A stretch of 64,000 nucleotides of DNA from Methylobacterium sp. Leaf91 (GTDB lineage Bacteria > Pseudomonadota > Alphaproteobacteria > Rhizobiales > Beijerinckiaceae): the NCBI RefSeq assembly GCF_001422815.1, contig NZ_LMMP01000003.1:202185-266184 (forward strand), read 5' to 3'. Below the pieces are notes generated by a model. The model was not told the DNA's origin. It made no database searches and worked only from the letters and a program-made list of their open reading frames with translations. Below are positions 16,205-23,606 of the stretch, one piece after another. Position numbers and translations under genes: made by a program. Position 1 is the stretch's first letter, and each line of letters starts with the position of its first letter.

Positions 16205-16448
16205 GGCGGCTGGCCTTCCCGTATCGAACTCTGACGATTGCCAGAGCGGCGCCCCTGCGGGCGCAGTGCGTACCGGAATGATGGTTGTCGCGCTCGAACC
16301 TTGTTCGAATTCGAGTAGTACCCCAATGGGGTCAGAGATGTGGAACCAGCCTCCAAAGTGGAGAAGCGGTCTCACCCGTCTCCGTCGCGGCCTAACATCG
16401 ATCCCATAGCGGGAGAGTACAGCGGCGACTGTTCAGCATCTTGAATTA

Positions 16449-17162
16449 CTACAACAGCTGGACTTGCGCAATGTTCAATTCGATGAGCGAGGCCCGCCCA
16501 AACAGAGAAACTGACACTGCTATTCGGTCATCCGGCAGAATCCGCTCCACAGTTGCGGGGAACGAGGCGAACGGCCCGTCGGTCACCATCACGCCCTGTC
16601 CGATCTTAATCCCGACGGGCTCGACGATCTCACCCTTGGCGATCCTGTCTACGAACCGCTGCAGCCCTTCCGCATTGAGCCGAGCAGGCTTCAGAACTGG
16701 CCCAGAGATGTTGCCCTCCAGCGACTTGTCCTCGACCGGATAGCAGACGATCTCGGCGACGCCTGGCCGGTCCTTGGCGACCGCGAGATGAGGTTCATCC
16801 TTCACCCCAATGAACACCGTCCGGATCAGCATAGGCGTGCGCCGGACGACACGCCGGCCGCGGCGTACGACGACCTCGGAGGCGCGTGGCTGGTAGGTCA
16901 CCACCTCGGCCGCCTGTAGCGCCTCCAACGCGCGTACGCCCATGCGTGGCGTGGTCTTGGCGATGTACCAGCACAGGGTGGGGTCGATCGTCGGCGAAGC
17001 CACACCGCAGATCGGATCGGCCGCGCTGCGTGCGCTGGCTGCGGAAGATCCCATGCCCAGGCCTGCTCCGGTTCCAGCTGACGCACGGCGTTCAGCTCTC
17101 CGTTCCTGTCGAAGCTGCCGGCGCTGCCTCTCACGCTGCCGCTTTCCCTTGGTGCGAGACAT
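16449..17162 (-). CDS. Phage-encoded NusG-family transcription factor
   Basis: The product is 237 residues. Residues 1-48 are a very basic, Arg-rich extension. Residues about 64-177 form an NGN domain (CWYIAKTTPRMGVRALEALQAA, MLIRTVFIGV). Residues about 186-237 are a KOW-type barrel (IKIGQGVMVTDGPFASFPATVERIL). NusG and RfaH bridge the RNA polymerase clamp and modulate pausing or termination. Position at the end of the early operon and before the late block suggests an antiterminator for late genes, in place of a Q protein. GGAG lies 8 bases before the ATG. Confidence 0.8.
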   Translation of the reverse strand: MSRTKGKRQRERQRRQLRQERRAERRASAGTGAGLGMGSSAASARSAADPICGVASPTIDPTLCWYIAKTTPRMGVRALEALQAAEVVTYQPRASEVVVRRGRRVVRRTPMLIRTVFIGVKDEPHLAVAKDRPGVAEIVCYPVEDKSLEGNISGPVLKPARLNAEGLQRFVDRIAKGEIVEPVGIKIGQGVMVTDGPFASFPATVERILPDDRIAVSVSLFGRASLIELNIAQVQLL

Positions 17163-17201
17163 GGAGTTCTCCCTTGGAATCGGATGGGGTGCGTTTGTGG
17201 C

Positions 17202-18743
17202 TCAGGCCACGAACTGGCGGAGCTCGTCGTCAAACATCAGGGACACGTCGCCGATCTTGCCGGTCTCGTGAAACTTGACCTTGCGGATGCCGACATTGGC
17301 GATGCGGTCGTGCGGCGAGGCACGGTGGATCACCACACCGATCTCGGCCTTGTTCGCCCAGGTCGCACCGTCAGCGATGTCGTAGAGAGACATCGGTTCT
17401 CCGCTCCGGACCGAGAGGCCGGCAGACTTGGTCGGGTGAGCCACCACGACGGTGCAAACGTCGTAGCTATGCGCGAACCGCTTCAGCAGCCGGATGGCTC
17501 TGTTGGTGTAATCGGCGACGTTCTCGCCGGGCCGGCGCTTGTGCTCGACCTCGTTCCAGGGATCGAGGAGGAGCATGGAGATGCCCTCGCGGACCACAGC
17601 GTCCGCAGCCCTATCGATTACCCACTGAACGTCGGCCTCGGTGTCCTCATCGTCCGGAGCAAGGGCGATGAAGACGAAGTGCTCATCGATGAAGCGGCGG
17701 CAGCCATCACATTCAGGCTTGGTCCAGAGGTTGCGCGGCTTCTGCAGCATGAAGCCAAGCAGCATGTTCTCCAGGATCGGCCGGACATGCATCTCGAAGG
17801 AGGCGATGGCGATCCGCCAGTTATGCCCCGTCGCCATGTTCATCGCGATTTGGGTCATCAGGGCAGTCTTGCCGCCACCGGGCAGTCCACTGACCACCAC
17901 GAAGGCTCCGCGGTAGAGCCGCATGTGATGGTCGAGTTCGCGGAATCCGGTGGTCAGGGCAAGGAGGGGAGGACGCTCCGGAAAGTCGGAGAGCTTGTAG
18001 AGGCCTTTCACCGGGAAGGGCTTCGCCTGTTCGATGCAGGCCATGACGGCGTCGGCCCCGAAGTGCTGGAGCACCTCGTTCAGATCCTTCACTGGCCGGA
18101 GCACGCCGTCTGCATCCGCCACGCAGGGCTCGGCTGGATAGCTGACGAGGCAGCAACGGGATCGGCCGAGCCGGCGGGCCAGTTCCTGTCCGAGGCGGCG
18201 GCCCGGCTCATCGTTGTCGACGGCAAGGACGAACCGCTTCACCCGCTTCAGGCGGTCCCAGTTGTTGAAGACGTAACGGTATTTGTCGTCGTGTTCGGGC
18301 ACCACGTCGTCAGCATTGTCTGGCACCTCGACGAGGTTGCCCTGCTCGTCCCGTGCTGGAGGGGCGCCGTCGGGCACGGAGACGCTGAAAGGGTGACCAG
18401 ACTGAACGGCGGCGACCGTGTCCAATTCGCCCTCGGTGATGACCACCGGTGCCTGACCGTTCTGAACGGCCGGGTCGTCGAGTACGGCGACGTTGAAGAA
18501 CGTCTTTCGAGCACCGGCACGCTGCCAGAACCGTTTCTTGCCAGCAGTGTCCCGCCCCCGGTACTTGGCGTTCACCTCCTCACCGCCGTCGAGGTACGGG
18601 AAGACCAGAATGTTGCCGGCGGCGTCAGGAACCGGATCGCCACCCTGAGCGCGCTTGGCGCTGTAGATCCCCAAACGTGAGGCGGTCTCGCTGTCGAGGG
18701 CCCGGCTTTCGAGCCAGGCGATTGCCGTTGGGTTGAGGGTCAT
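17202..18743 (-). CDS. TOPRIM-DnaB replicative helicase (gp4/Twinkle-like), lacking its own zinc domain
   Basis: The product is 513 residues. A TOPRIM-type region spans about residues 98-200 (VITEGELDTVAA with Glu104, LAVDNDEPGRR with Asp176 and Asp178). A RecA/DnaB motor follows with Walker A GLPGGGKT at residues 286-293, Walker B-like SMLLLDPWNEVE, and VVVAHPTKSAG. This is the layout of T7 gp4 and Twinkle without the zinc-binding domain. It unwinds phage DNA and may prime it if paired with the zinc-ribbon ORF upstream, whose frame overlaps it by 119 bp. Confidence 0.85.
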   Translation of the reverse strand: MTLNPTAIAWLESRALDSETASRLGIYSAKRAQGGDPVPDAAGNILVFPYLDGGEEVNAKYRGRDTAGKKRFWQRAGARKTFFNVAVLDDPAVQNGQAPVVITEGELDTVAAVQSGHPFSVSVPDGAPPARDEQGNLVEVPDNADDVVPEHDDKYRYVFNNWDRLKRVKRFVLAVDNDEPGRRLGQELARRLGRSRCCLVSYPAEPCVADADGVLRPVKDLNEVLQHFGADAVMACIEQAKPFPVKGLYKLSDFPERPPLLALTTGFRELDHHMRLYRGAFVVVSGLPGGGKTALMTQIAMNMATGHNWRIAIASFEMHVRPILENMLLGFMLQKPRNLWTKPECDGCRRFIDEHFVFIALAPDDEDTEADVQWVIDRAADAVVREGISMLLLDPWNEVEHKRRPGENVADYTNRAIRLLKRFAHSYDVCTVVVAHPTKSAGLSVRSGEPMSLYDIADGATWANKAEIGVVIHRASPHDRIANVGIRKVKFHETGKIGDVSLMFDDELRQFVA

Positions 18744-18954
18744 CGCTGAAATACTTCCCGCCGCTCAGATCGCAGTTGAGGCATCGAAACCCGACGCCAC
18801 CGGCGTCGATCGTGACGCCCAAGGAACGGCGTCGGCGGTTGGCGGCGTGCTTGGCGGTGACCGAGCATCGAGGGCAGATCGCGTAGTGCCGGCCGGGGGA
18901 TGTCGACCGCAGGACGATCCCGAATTCGCGAAGGATCTCATCGACCGATTTCAC
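18625..18954 (-). CDS. Zinc-ribbon primase-like protein overlapping the helicase gene
   Basis: The 109-residue frame begins with GTG overlapping the stop of the replication gene (GTGA at 18951-18954). It holds two Cys pairs, CPRC at 27-30 and CLNC at 58-61, spaced as in the CHC2-like zinc domain of primases (HYAICPRC, GVGFRCLNC). After residue 70 it runs 119 bp into the helicase ORF in another frame, where its sequence looks like a shadow. Either it is a separate zinc subunit, or a +1 shift fuses it to the TOPRIM-helicase. Confidence 0.65.
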   Translation of the reverse strand: MKSVDEILREFGIVLRSTSPGRHYAICPRCSVTAKHAANRRRRSLGVTIDAGGVGFRCLNCDLSGGKYFSDDPQPNGNRLARKPGPRQRDRLTFGDLQRQARSGWRSGS

Positions 18955-19727
18955 GGCACGTAGCCGCAGGGCCTCGGCTTGGGCGCGTTCGCCTTGGCCT
19001 CGGCATCGGCCCTGAAGCGCTCGACCGCGAGCCGCGCCTCCCGATCTCGCTTGGCCAGTGCCCCTGGCACGGCGAAGAACCAGCTCGTCTGGTCGCCGGC
19101 CCATCCGGTCAGGCCCGTCAGCTCGGCTCGAAGGTTGATGCTGGGGAACGCGGCATCCCATTTTCGGAAATCGGGCTCGTTGAGCCGGATGACGCCACTC
19201 TCGAAAAAATATCGGTTCGCCCCCGGCGACGATCGCGAAGCGGCGGCGCGAGTGTCAGGCTCAGGTTTTTCAGGAAGAAGCTGAACAGTAGTACCACCCT
19301 CCTCTTCTATCTGGATTCTGGCTTCTGGATTCTGGGCTTTATCCTCCCCCTTATCCGGGGGGTTAACCCCCTGGTTAAGGTCGGGGTTACCCCCTCTCTT
19401 GCCATTCTCCTTATCTTTCAATGCCTTGGCATTGTCCCGAACCATTCTGCGGCTGTAGATCGTTCCGTCTGCCGTAACCGAGTAGATGCCGTGCAGCGCC
19501 AGAGTTGCGAGAGACTTCCGGCATTCTTTGAGGCTCATGCCGACCATCCGGGCGAGGTCGGAATCGGTCAAAGGGCGGCCCATTACGACGAGATGGCCGT
19601 ATGGTTCGGCGTTGTGCATGATGCACAGCATCTCCATCCAGAGCCCGCGGGCAGCCATCGGGCAGAGCCGGAGCGCGGGCTTCGAGAGCCAGTCCGACGG
19701 ATAGAATTTGATCCAGGGGGCGCTCAT
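18951..19727 (-). CDS. Phage replication initiator-like protein (DUF1376-like N-terminus)
   Basis: The product is 258 residues and starts MSAPWIKFYPSDWLSKPALRLCPMAARGLWMEML, the signature of phage replication proteins with a winged-helix N-domain. PLTDSDLARMVGMSLKECRKSLATL completes the DNA-binding part. The middle (about 105-165) is low-complexity and is encoded by the iteron-like repeats. The C-terminal part contains WDAAFPSINLRAELTGLTGWAGD. It probably melts the phage origin and recruits the helicase encoded just downstream, like lambda O. ATGA and GTGA overlaps link it to both neighbours. Confidence 0.78.
   Translation of the reverse strand: MSAPWIKFYPSDWLSKPALRLCPMAARGLWMEMLCIMHNAEPYGHLVVMGRPLTDSDLARMVGMSLKECRKSLATLALHGIYSVTADGTIYSRRMVRDNAKALKDKENGKRGGNPDLNQGVNPPDKGEDKAQNPEARIQIEEEGGTTVQLLPEKPEPDTRAAASRSSPGANRYFFESGVIRLNEPDFRKWDAAFPSINLRAELTGLTGWAGDQTSWFFAVPGALAKRDREARLAVERFRADAEAKANAPKPRPCGYVP
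19310..19395. other. Candidate phage replication origin inside the initiator gene
   Basis: A 7-bp unit close to CTGGATT is repeated four times in tandem at 19311-19338; since 7 is not a multiple of 3, protein coding does not explain it. It is followed by the perfect palindrome GGGGGTTAACCCCC at 19358-19371 and a second one, GGGGTTACCCC, at about 19384-19394. Lambda keeps its origin iterons inside gene O, the equivalent position. The function is inferred from arrangement only. Confidence 0.45.
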
Positions 19728-20179
19728 CGATCCGCTCCCACGTAGCTGGTGAGGAATCGGAGCGCTTCCTGCGCATCGCTTCCCGCGTCGAGGAAATTCA
19801 GCACCGTCAGACGTTCTTCGTCGGACACGCCATTAAGGGCCAGGATGGCGTCCAGCTGGGCCAGCAGGCCTGTCAGAGCCTCGGCCGGGGCCATGTCGTA
19901 CCAGCCCCTGCCCAGCGCCCTTAAGAGGTGATGGTCCGCGAACTTGCCCTGGAGCAGATTGGCGACGACGAGACCGTCGGGAAACCGAACGGCATGGATC
20001 AGCGTGGCCTCGAACGGACAGCAGGCCTGGATGGTCGCCATTTCGCCCGAGATATCGTCGGTGACCCCGATTCGGACGGGAGCATGCATGGCGACGCCGA
20101 CACGGCGCGCGATGAGATAGACGTGAGTGGGCCGCCGTTCCCGCGTGATGCCGGCGTCGGGTGTGGATCCGATGCTCAT
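19724..20179 (-). CDS. GIY-YIG/T5orf172-like protein (151 aa)
   Basis: Residues about 18-110 follow the T5orf172 pattern: HVYLIARRV, a VRIGVTDD strand, the IQACCPFEATLIHAVRFPD helix-strand, FADHHLLRALGRGWYDMAP. The catalytic Arg and Glu of true nucleases are not obvious, so activity is uncertain. The C-terminal 40 residues are helical. The ATG at 20179 overlaps the preceding gene (ATGA) and the stop overlaps the initiator gene (ATGA), placing it in the early replication operon. Confidence 0.6.
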   Translation of the reverse strand: MSIGSTPDAGITRERRPTHVYLIARRVGVAMHAPVRIGVTDDISGEMATIQACCPFEATLIHAVRFPDGLVVANLLQGKFADHHLLRALGRGWYDMAPAEALTGLLAQLDAILALNGVSDEERLTVLNFLDAGSDAQEALRFLTSYVGADR

Positions 20180-20448
20180 GCCGGTCCTCCCCCACGCACG
20201 CGTCCACGGAGCCGGATGTTCTCGGCGCTGAGCCGGGCGATCTCGTCTTCGAGGTCGAGCTGCTTTCGTTCGTCGGACGCCAGATGCGCCCGCATGAACG
20301 CGGTGTAGGCGTCGACCGCCGCGCGATGGTCGGCGATGTCCTCGCTCTGATGGGCACGCCGCTTGGCGTCGACCCAACGATCGAAAAGGGCACTCCGATA
20401 CGCTTTCACGCGCTCGGGGATGGGGGGTGACGAGACAGCAAGGGGCAT
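20176..20448 (-). CDS. Small coiled-coil phage protein (90 aa)
   Basis: The helical, charged product ends with DLEDEIARLSAENIRLRGRVRGG, a short leucine-zipper-like coiled coil. Its stop overlaps the start of the GIY-YIG-like gene (ATGA). No function is assigned; coupling suggests it acts with the early replication proteins. Confidence 0.55.
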   Translation of the reverse strand: MPLAVSSPPIPERVKAYRSALFDRWVDAKRRAHQSEDIADHRAAVDAYTAFMRAHLASDERKQLDLEDEIARLSAENIRLRGRVRGGGPA

Positions 20449-20564
20449 CGGCCAAAGCTCCGAGGTTCGGGAGCGCCGTGTTCGGGCGTGAGGGATGAGG
20501 ACGGCGAAGCGCTACGACCGGGTCAGGCCGGCGGCGGCTGGGCGTGGGTCAATGGGATCACCGC

Positions 20565-20933
20565 TCAGTGTCCCTGATCCAGGGGGCGATCATGATCGCT
20601 AGGCCCGAAGCCCAGCGCAGGATCATCCGAGCGATCCACGTCCGGGCCCGGAAGGCCCAGGGCCGCGTCGGCGGTGGCGAGGAGGGAAAGGACGGACCTG
20701 TGCTCATTGCGCGCCTGCTCCGTTGCACGAGCGTCTCGCGCTGCTTCTCTGAGGCGATCCATCTCTTCGGAGCGGATCGAGCGGGCTTCGTTGTGCCAGA
20801 TGCCCCGCACCCGGCGGTCGTTCAGTCCCGTGGTGCGGGCCACACGGGATAGCGCAGCTTTCACGTTCTCGCCGAGCCGCATGGGGCCGGCGATCAACTC
20901 CACCAAATAGCGGGCTTCAGCCTGAGAGCTCAT
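20565..20933 (-). CDS. Putative DNA-binding early phage protein (122 aa)
   Basis: From MSSQAEARYLVELIAGPMRLGENVKAALSRVARTTGLNDRRVRGIWHNEARSI the product reads as a helix-turn-helix followed by a long charged helix and a disordered Asp/Pro-rich tail. The start at 20933 overlaps the stop of the preceding small ORF (ATGA), which favours it over the longer frame. A regulatory role in the early operon is likely but unproven. Confidence 0.55.
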   Translation of the reverse strand: MSSQAEARYLVELIAGPMRLGENVKAALSRVARTTGLNDRRVRGIWHNEARSIRSEEMDRLREAARDARATEQARNEHRSVLSLLATADAALGLPGPDVDRSDDPALGFGPSDHDRPLDQGH

Positions 20934-21154
20934 GGCGACAGCCTCGTGGGCCTTGGGTGATTTACCCGCGTTCTCGGGTGACTTGCCCAACATCTCGGGT
21001 GGCTCCTCTGGTCTTGTGGTGTTCGACCACGACGGGAGACCAGAGGATGAGAAGCGACGTTGGGGGTCGGAACGAAGGACAGACTGACGGACGCGGCGCC
21101 TTGGCGGGAGAGCGCGGACGGCAGGAACAGGATGGGACGAGCGGAAACGATCAC
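20930..21154 (-). CDS. Possible small protein (74 aa) bridging two overlapping genes
   Basis: The frame opens with a GTG that overlaps the stop of the Cro-like gene (GTGA) and closes with a TGA that overlaps the next ATG (ATGA). The arrangement looks like a real operon member. Its sequence, rich in Ser, Arg, His and Pro, is of low quality for a folded protein, so it may only be a fortuitous open frame. Confidence 0.35.
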   Translation of the reverse strand: MIVSARPILFLPSALSRQGAASVSLSFVPTPNVASHPLVSRRGRTPQDQRSHPRCWASHPRTRVNHPRPTRLSP

Positions 21155-21375
21155 GACACGGCCTCCGCGGGAGCGCGGCGGTTCGTCAGCGGCTGCAGAT
21201 CAGCGGATCTGACCCTGCCGCCGGTGACCTCCTCGATACGGGCGGCAACCCGCACCGAGGGGCCACGGGTCCGGAAGCGCAGCTTTCTTACGCCGTACTC
21301 GGAGATGTCGCCGATCTTCTCGGCCATCTCCGAGTCGGACAGGTCCTCGGACCGCATGAAGTCCTTGAGCAGCAT
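21151..21375 (-). CDS. Small HTH regulator, Cro-like (74 aa)
   Basis: MLLKDFMRSEDLSDSEMAEKIGDISEYGVRKLRFRTRGPSVRVAARIEEVTGGRVRSADL has the helix-turn-helix pattern of small Cro/CI-like proteins, with SDSEMAEKIG and SEYGVRKLRF as the recognition region. It heads the minus-strand early operon. The 74-bp gap to the divergent plus-strand gene at 21450 contains the palindrome CCCTGCAGGG, a possible operator. Confidence 0.65.
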   Translation of the reverse strand: MLLKDFMRSEDLSDSEMAEKIGDISEYGVRKLRFRTRGPSVRVAARIEEVTGGRVRSADLQPLTNRRAPAEAVS

Positions 21376-21449
21376 CAGGCAGCGAGCCTCCCTGCAGGGG
21401 GAGAGGGCAATCGAAACAGACGTCCACGTGACGAGGAAGGAAGGCCCCA

Positions 21450-21716
21450 ATGGGCACGCCGGAAGAAGAGATGTTCGATATCCAGCTGGAGAGTATCGAA
21501 CGGGAGTTGGACGTCGATCTCGGTGGGGAGACGCTGGAGATCGAATTCGCGTTCAGCCGTACTGGCTGCCGGGGGCATGCGAGGGTCAGCATCGAGGCGG
21601 ATTCGGTGACCACCACCGAGATCGTCCCGTTCGGCATGAGCGACCTGCATCTGGCCTTCGCTGCCCTGGCGGAACAGACGAAGGCGTGGCGGATCGAACC
21701 GATCGCGCGTGGGTGA
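21450..21716 (+). CDS. Hypothetical acidic protein (88 aa)
   Basis: MGTPEEEMFDIQLESIERELDVDLGGETLEIEFAFSRTGCRGHARVSIEADSVTTTEIVPFG reads as an acidic alpha/beta protein with good coding quality. No family recognised. It is divergent from the Cro-like gene and first of four plus-strand small genes between the two HTH genes. Confidence 0.5.
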   Translation: MGTPEEEMFDIQLESIERELDVDLGGETLEIEFAFSRTGCRGHARVSIEADSVTTTEIVPFGMSDLHLAFAALAEQTKAWRIEPIARG

Positions 21717-21779
21717 CCCAGGCGAACACGTGCGTTGCTGCGTTCCGAATCCCGCTCCCTCCGTTAGGATACTGACGCC

Positions 21780-22052
21780 ATGGATGCTCTGAGCGAACCG
21801 TGGACCACCTATCGAAGCGGAGATCGTGAGGAGCGATCTGCCGGAGCCAACACCGTGACGCGAGAGACCGTCGCCGACGCCCTGGCGGTACTGATGGTGG
21901 ACTTGGCCAGCGCTCTGCCCGGAGTGGATAGACGAGAAGTGCTGGAGCGGTTGGCGAACCGGCTTGATGACCGGGGACGAAAACCTGACGGCACCGCCGC
22001 AGCATGCCTGCTCCAAAACGTCGGCGACGCTTTGATGCGGATGGGATGCTGA
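21780..22052 (+). CDS. Hypothetical protein (90 aa)
   Basis: A helical protein whose second half, VADALAVLMVDLASALPGVDRREVLERLANRLDDRG, looks folded. The end ACLLQNVGDALMRMGC resembles the end of the 37-residue frame at 22293. No function recognised. Confidence 0.45.
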   Translation: MDALSEPWTTYRSGDREERSAGANTVTRETVADALAVLMVDLASALPGVDRREVLERLANRLDDRGRKPDGTAAACLLQNVGDALMRMGC

Positions 22053-22146
22053 GAGACAATCGGCCCTTAGAGACCCAACATCGGCATCGACAATCAGCCG
22101 GTGGAACGCCGCCAGCGGGACACGAATCGAAGCGAGGGAGCGACGA

Positions 22147-22296
22147 ATGGACGAGGCCAGGTTCCGCGCTCTGGAGGCGCGCATCGCTACCTTGGAAGGC
22201 GAGGTGAAGAGCGCCCGGAACGAGATCCAATGGGCCATCGGCCTGATGTGCGTCGTCCCGGTGGGGCTGCTCATCATTGTGAGGGCTTGGTCGTGA
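22147..22296 (+). CDS. Small coiled-coil membrane protein (49 aa)
   Basis: A GAGGGAG ribosome site precedes the ATG. The product has a short coiled coil (FRALEARIATLEGEVKSARNEIQ) and one membrane helix (AIGLMCVVPVGLLIIV) before a short basic end. This is the layout of many small phage membrane proteins of unknown function. It is too short for routine gene callers. Confidence 0.55.
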   Translation: MDEARFRALEARIATLEGEVKSARNEIQWAIGLMCVVPVGLLIIVRAWS

Positions 22297-22406
22297 AGGG
22301 TTACCACCCGTGCGTTCACGTTGACCGCGGCCAAGTCGCCAACGGCACGCCGGCCGCTGCCCTGCTGGGGCAGGTGAGCCTGTCTCTGATGTGTATGGGC
22401 TTGTGA
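22293..22406 (+). CDS. Possible 37-residue protein coupled to the small membrane gene
   Basis: A GTG overlaps the stop of the preceding gene (GTGA). The product ends AAALLGQVSLSLMCMGL, similar to the end of the protein encoded at 21780-22052 (ACLLQNVGDALMRMGC), which suggests a shared short helix motif. Evidence is the overlap and that similarity only. Confidence 0.3.
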   Translation: MKGYHPCVHVDRGQVANGTPAAALLGQVSLSLMCMGL

Positions 22407-22414
22407 GGAGGCTA

Positions 22415-22675
22415 TCAAACTCGTGCCTCCTCCCGTGCGCGGGCCGGCATCGGGCACGGGGCATCCCAAAGATCCGGGCGAAGATCCCATTTCGGAACCG
22501 CACCCTCTGTCGCTCGATGAATTGCAGTCGCGACTTCTGCCGTAACAGGTATCTCCATTAGCAACATGCGCGAGACCGTCGACTGTGACGAGCCAATAGC
22601 TCGCGCCAGTGCTGCCTGCGAGTGGAAGAAACCTACCGCGGCTTCGACTAAGGGGTGATGCGCTTTCTCGAGCAT
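22415..22675 (-). CDS. YdaS/Cro-like regulator (86 aa)
   Basis: Residues about 15-60, FFHSQAALARAIGSSQSTVSRMLLMEIPVTAEVATAIHRATEGAVPKWDLRPDLW, follow the YdaS family closely (A-L-A-R-A-x-G-x-S-Q-S-T-V-S-R, then R-A-T-x-G-x-V then DLRPD). These Cro-like proteins oppose the CI-type repressor. The gene diverges from the XRE repressor across the palindromic operators, the standard lysis/lysogeny arrangement. Confidence 0.78.
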   Translation of the reverse strand: MLEKAHHPLVEAAVGFFHSQAALARAIGSSQSTVSRMLLMEIPVTAEVATAIHRATEGAVPKWDLRPDLWDAPCPMPARAREEARV

Positions 22676-22693
22676 AACCCGTATTAACCCATT

Positions 22694-22739
22694 AGCGCAT
22701 TACCCGCAATAGGGTAATGCGCTTAACCCGTTGATGGGT
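22694..22739. promoter_or_regulatory. Repressor operators between the cro-like and repressor genes
   Basis: A perfect inverted repeat with 12-bp arms, AGCGCATTACCC at 22694-22705 and its complement at 22712-22723, surrounds a 6-bp spacer. A second, weaker site with the same core, ACCC-N6-GGGT, follows at 22726-22739. Both fit a dimer-binding consensus CCC-N6-GGG. They sit in the 75-bp gap between the divergent regulators, so they should control both promoters. Confidence 0.8.
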
Positions 22740-22750
22740 AGAATAAGGCC

Positions 22751-23404
22751 ATGACAGAGAATTTTGGCGCATTAATCCGAGCGGCACGGGAGAAAAGAGG
22801 ATGGAGCCAGGAGTTCCTTGCGGCAAAAGTAGGCGCCACACAGTCCACGATTGATCGCATAGAAACGGGTGCTACGAGACGCTCCCGCGTTCTTCCTGAG
22901 ATCGCGGGCCTTCTCGATCTAGACATACCCGGCATGGTCCGTCCGGCCGCAGACAAGCAAACCGTCCCGAATTTTGTACGGGTCTCGTACGTTTTGCCGG
23001 TTGAGATCGCCAAACGTATCGAGAAGTACAAGATAGAGCTCGGCGTATCATCTGACGATGAAGCCGCCAAAAGACTAATCGGCGACGCCCTAAATAGAAG
23101 AGACACCTTCCGAGAGGTAATACAGCGTCTTATAGATAGATACAAGCTAACAAGATCAATGCGAGAGGCCGCCGGCGATGTAATCGCAAACCATCCCCTT
23201 GTTGTCTCTATGTCTTTTACGGACGAAGGTGTTAAATTTACGATGTCGAATGGGTTTAGTGTGATAGCAAGCCCGCCTGGAAAAGCGATAATCAACAAAC
23301 CAAGTGGCGATTTTTACAAGTACCATGCGGACGATGCGCCTGACTGGGCCGACTGGATGAACCGAACGAAAGAATGGGCCGAGGCCGACGAGATGGACTT
23401 CTAA
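22751..23404 (+). CDS. CI-type prophage repressor, XRE family (217 aa)
   Basis: An N-terminal XRE helix-turn-helix (FGALIRAAREKRGWSQEFLAAKVGATQSTIDRIETG) is followed by about 150 residues without a LexA/CI peptidase signature, so induction may not use RecA-driven self-cleavage. The C-terminal part is charged and ends in WADWMNRTKEWAEADEMDF. Lower-GC codon choice than the neighbours (AGA, ATA, AAA) suggests recent acquisition. It should hold lysogeny by binding the CCC-N6-GGG sites around it. Confidence 0.8.
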   Translation: MTENFGALIRAAREKRGWSQEFLAAKVGATQSTIDRIETGATRRSRVLPEIAGLLDLDIPGMVRPAADKQTVPNFVRVSYVLPVEIAKRIEKYKIELGVSSDDEAAKRLIGDALNRRDTFREVIQRLIDRYKLTRSMREAAGDVIANHPLVVSMSFTDEGVKFTMSNGFSVIASPPGKAIINKPSGDFYKYHADDAPDWADWMNRTKEWAEADEMDF

Positions 23405-23423
23405 CCCGAAAATAATCCGCACT

Positions 23424-23437
23424 ACCCGTTTGCGGGT
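23424..23437. promoter_or_regulatory. Third CCC-N6-GGG operator downstream of the repressor gene
   Basis: ACCCGTTTGCGGGT is a perfect palindrome with the same core spacing as the two operators upstream of the repressor gene, and is followed by GCATTAGCG, reminiscent of the outer arm of the main operator. It lies 59 bp before the ATG of the 29-codon gene, so it may place that gene under repressor control. Confidence 0.55.
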
Positions 23438-23495
23438 TGCATTAGCGTGCATGTGTGGGTAAACGTTTGATCGTGCTTCCCAGTGGAGACGATCT

Positions 23496-23585
23496 ATGGT
23501 CGCTAACGGCTACCTCTTCCTTCCGATCTGCGCTTCCGCCCTGCTCTGGGCGATCGGCAACGCCTTCACCCGCATAGAAGGCTGA
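23496..23585 (+). CDS. 29-residue membrane peptide under an operator-like site
   Basis: The frame encodes a single hydrophobic helix (GYLFLPICASALLWAIGNAF) with a short charged end. GGAG lies 9 bases before the ATG and the operator-like palindrome lies upstream. It could be a small lysogenic or immunity peptide; there is no homologue I recognise. Confidence 0.4.
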   Translation: MVANGYLFLPICASALLWAIGNAFTRIEG

Positions 23586-23606
23586 ACCATGCTCAAAGAT
23601 GGAGCT

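Noticed and set aside
17184..18680. 498-codon plus-strand frame opposite the helicase
   Set aside because: Antisense to a gene with clear Walker A and TOPRIM motifs; no family features.
21375..22490. 371-codon minus-strand frame between the two HTH regulators
   Set aside because: Composition (Ser, Arg, His, Gln-rich) is non-coding; several plus-strand small ORFs with ribosome sites or overlaps fit better.
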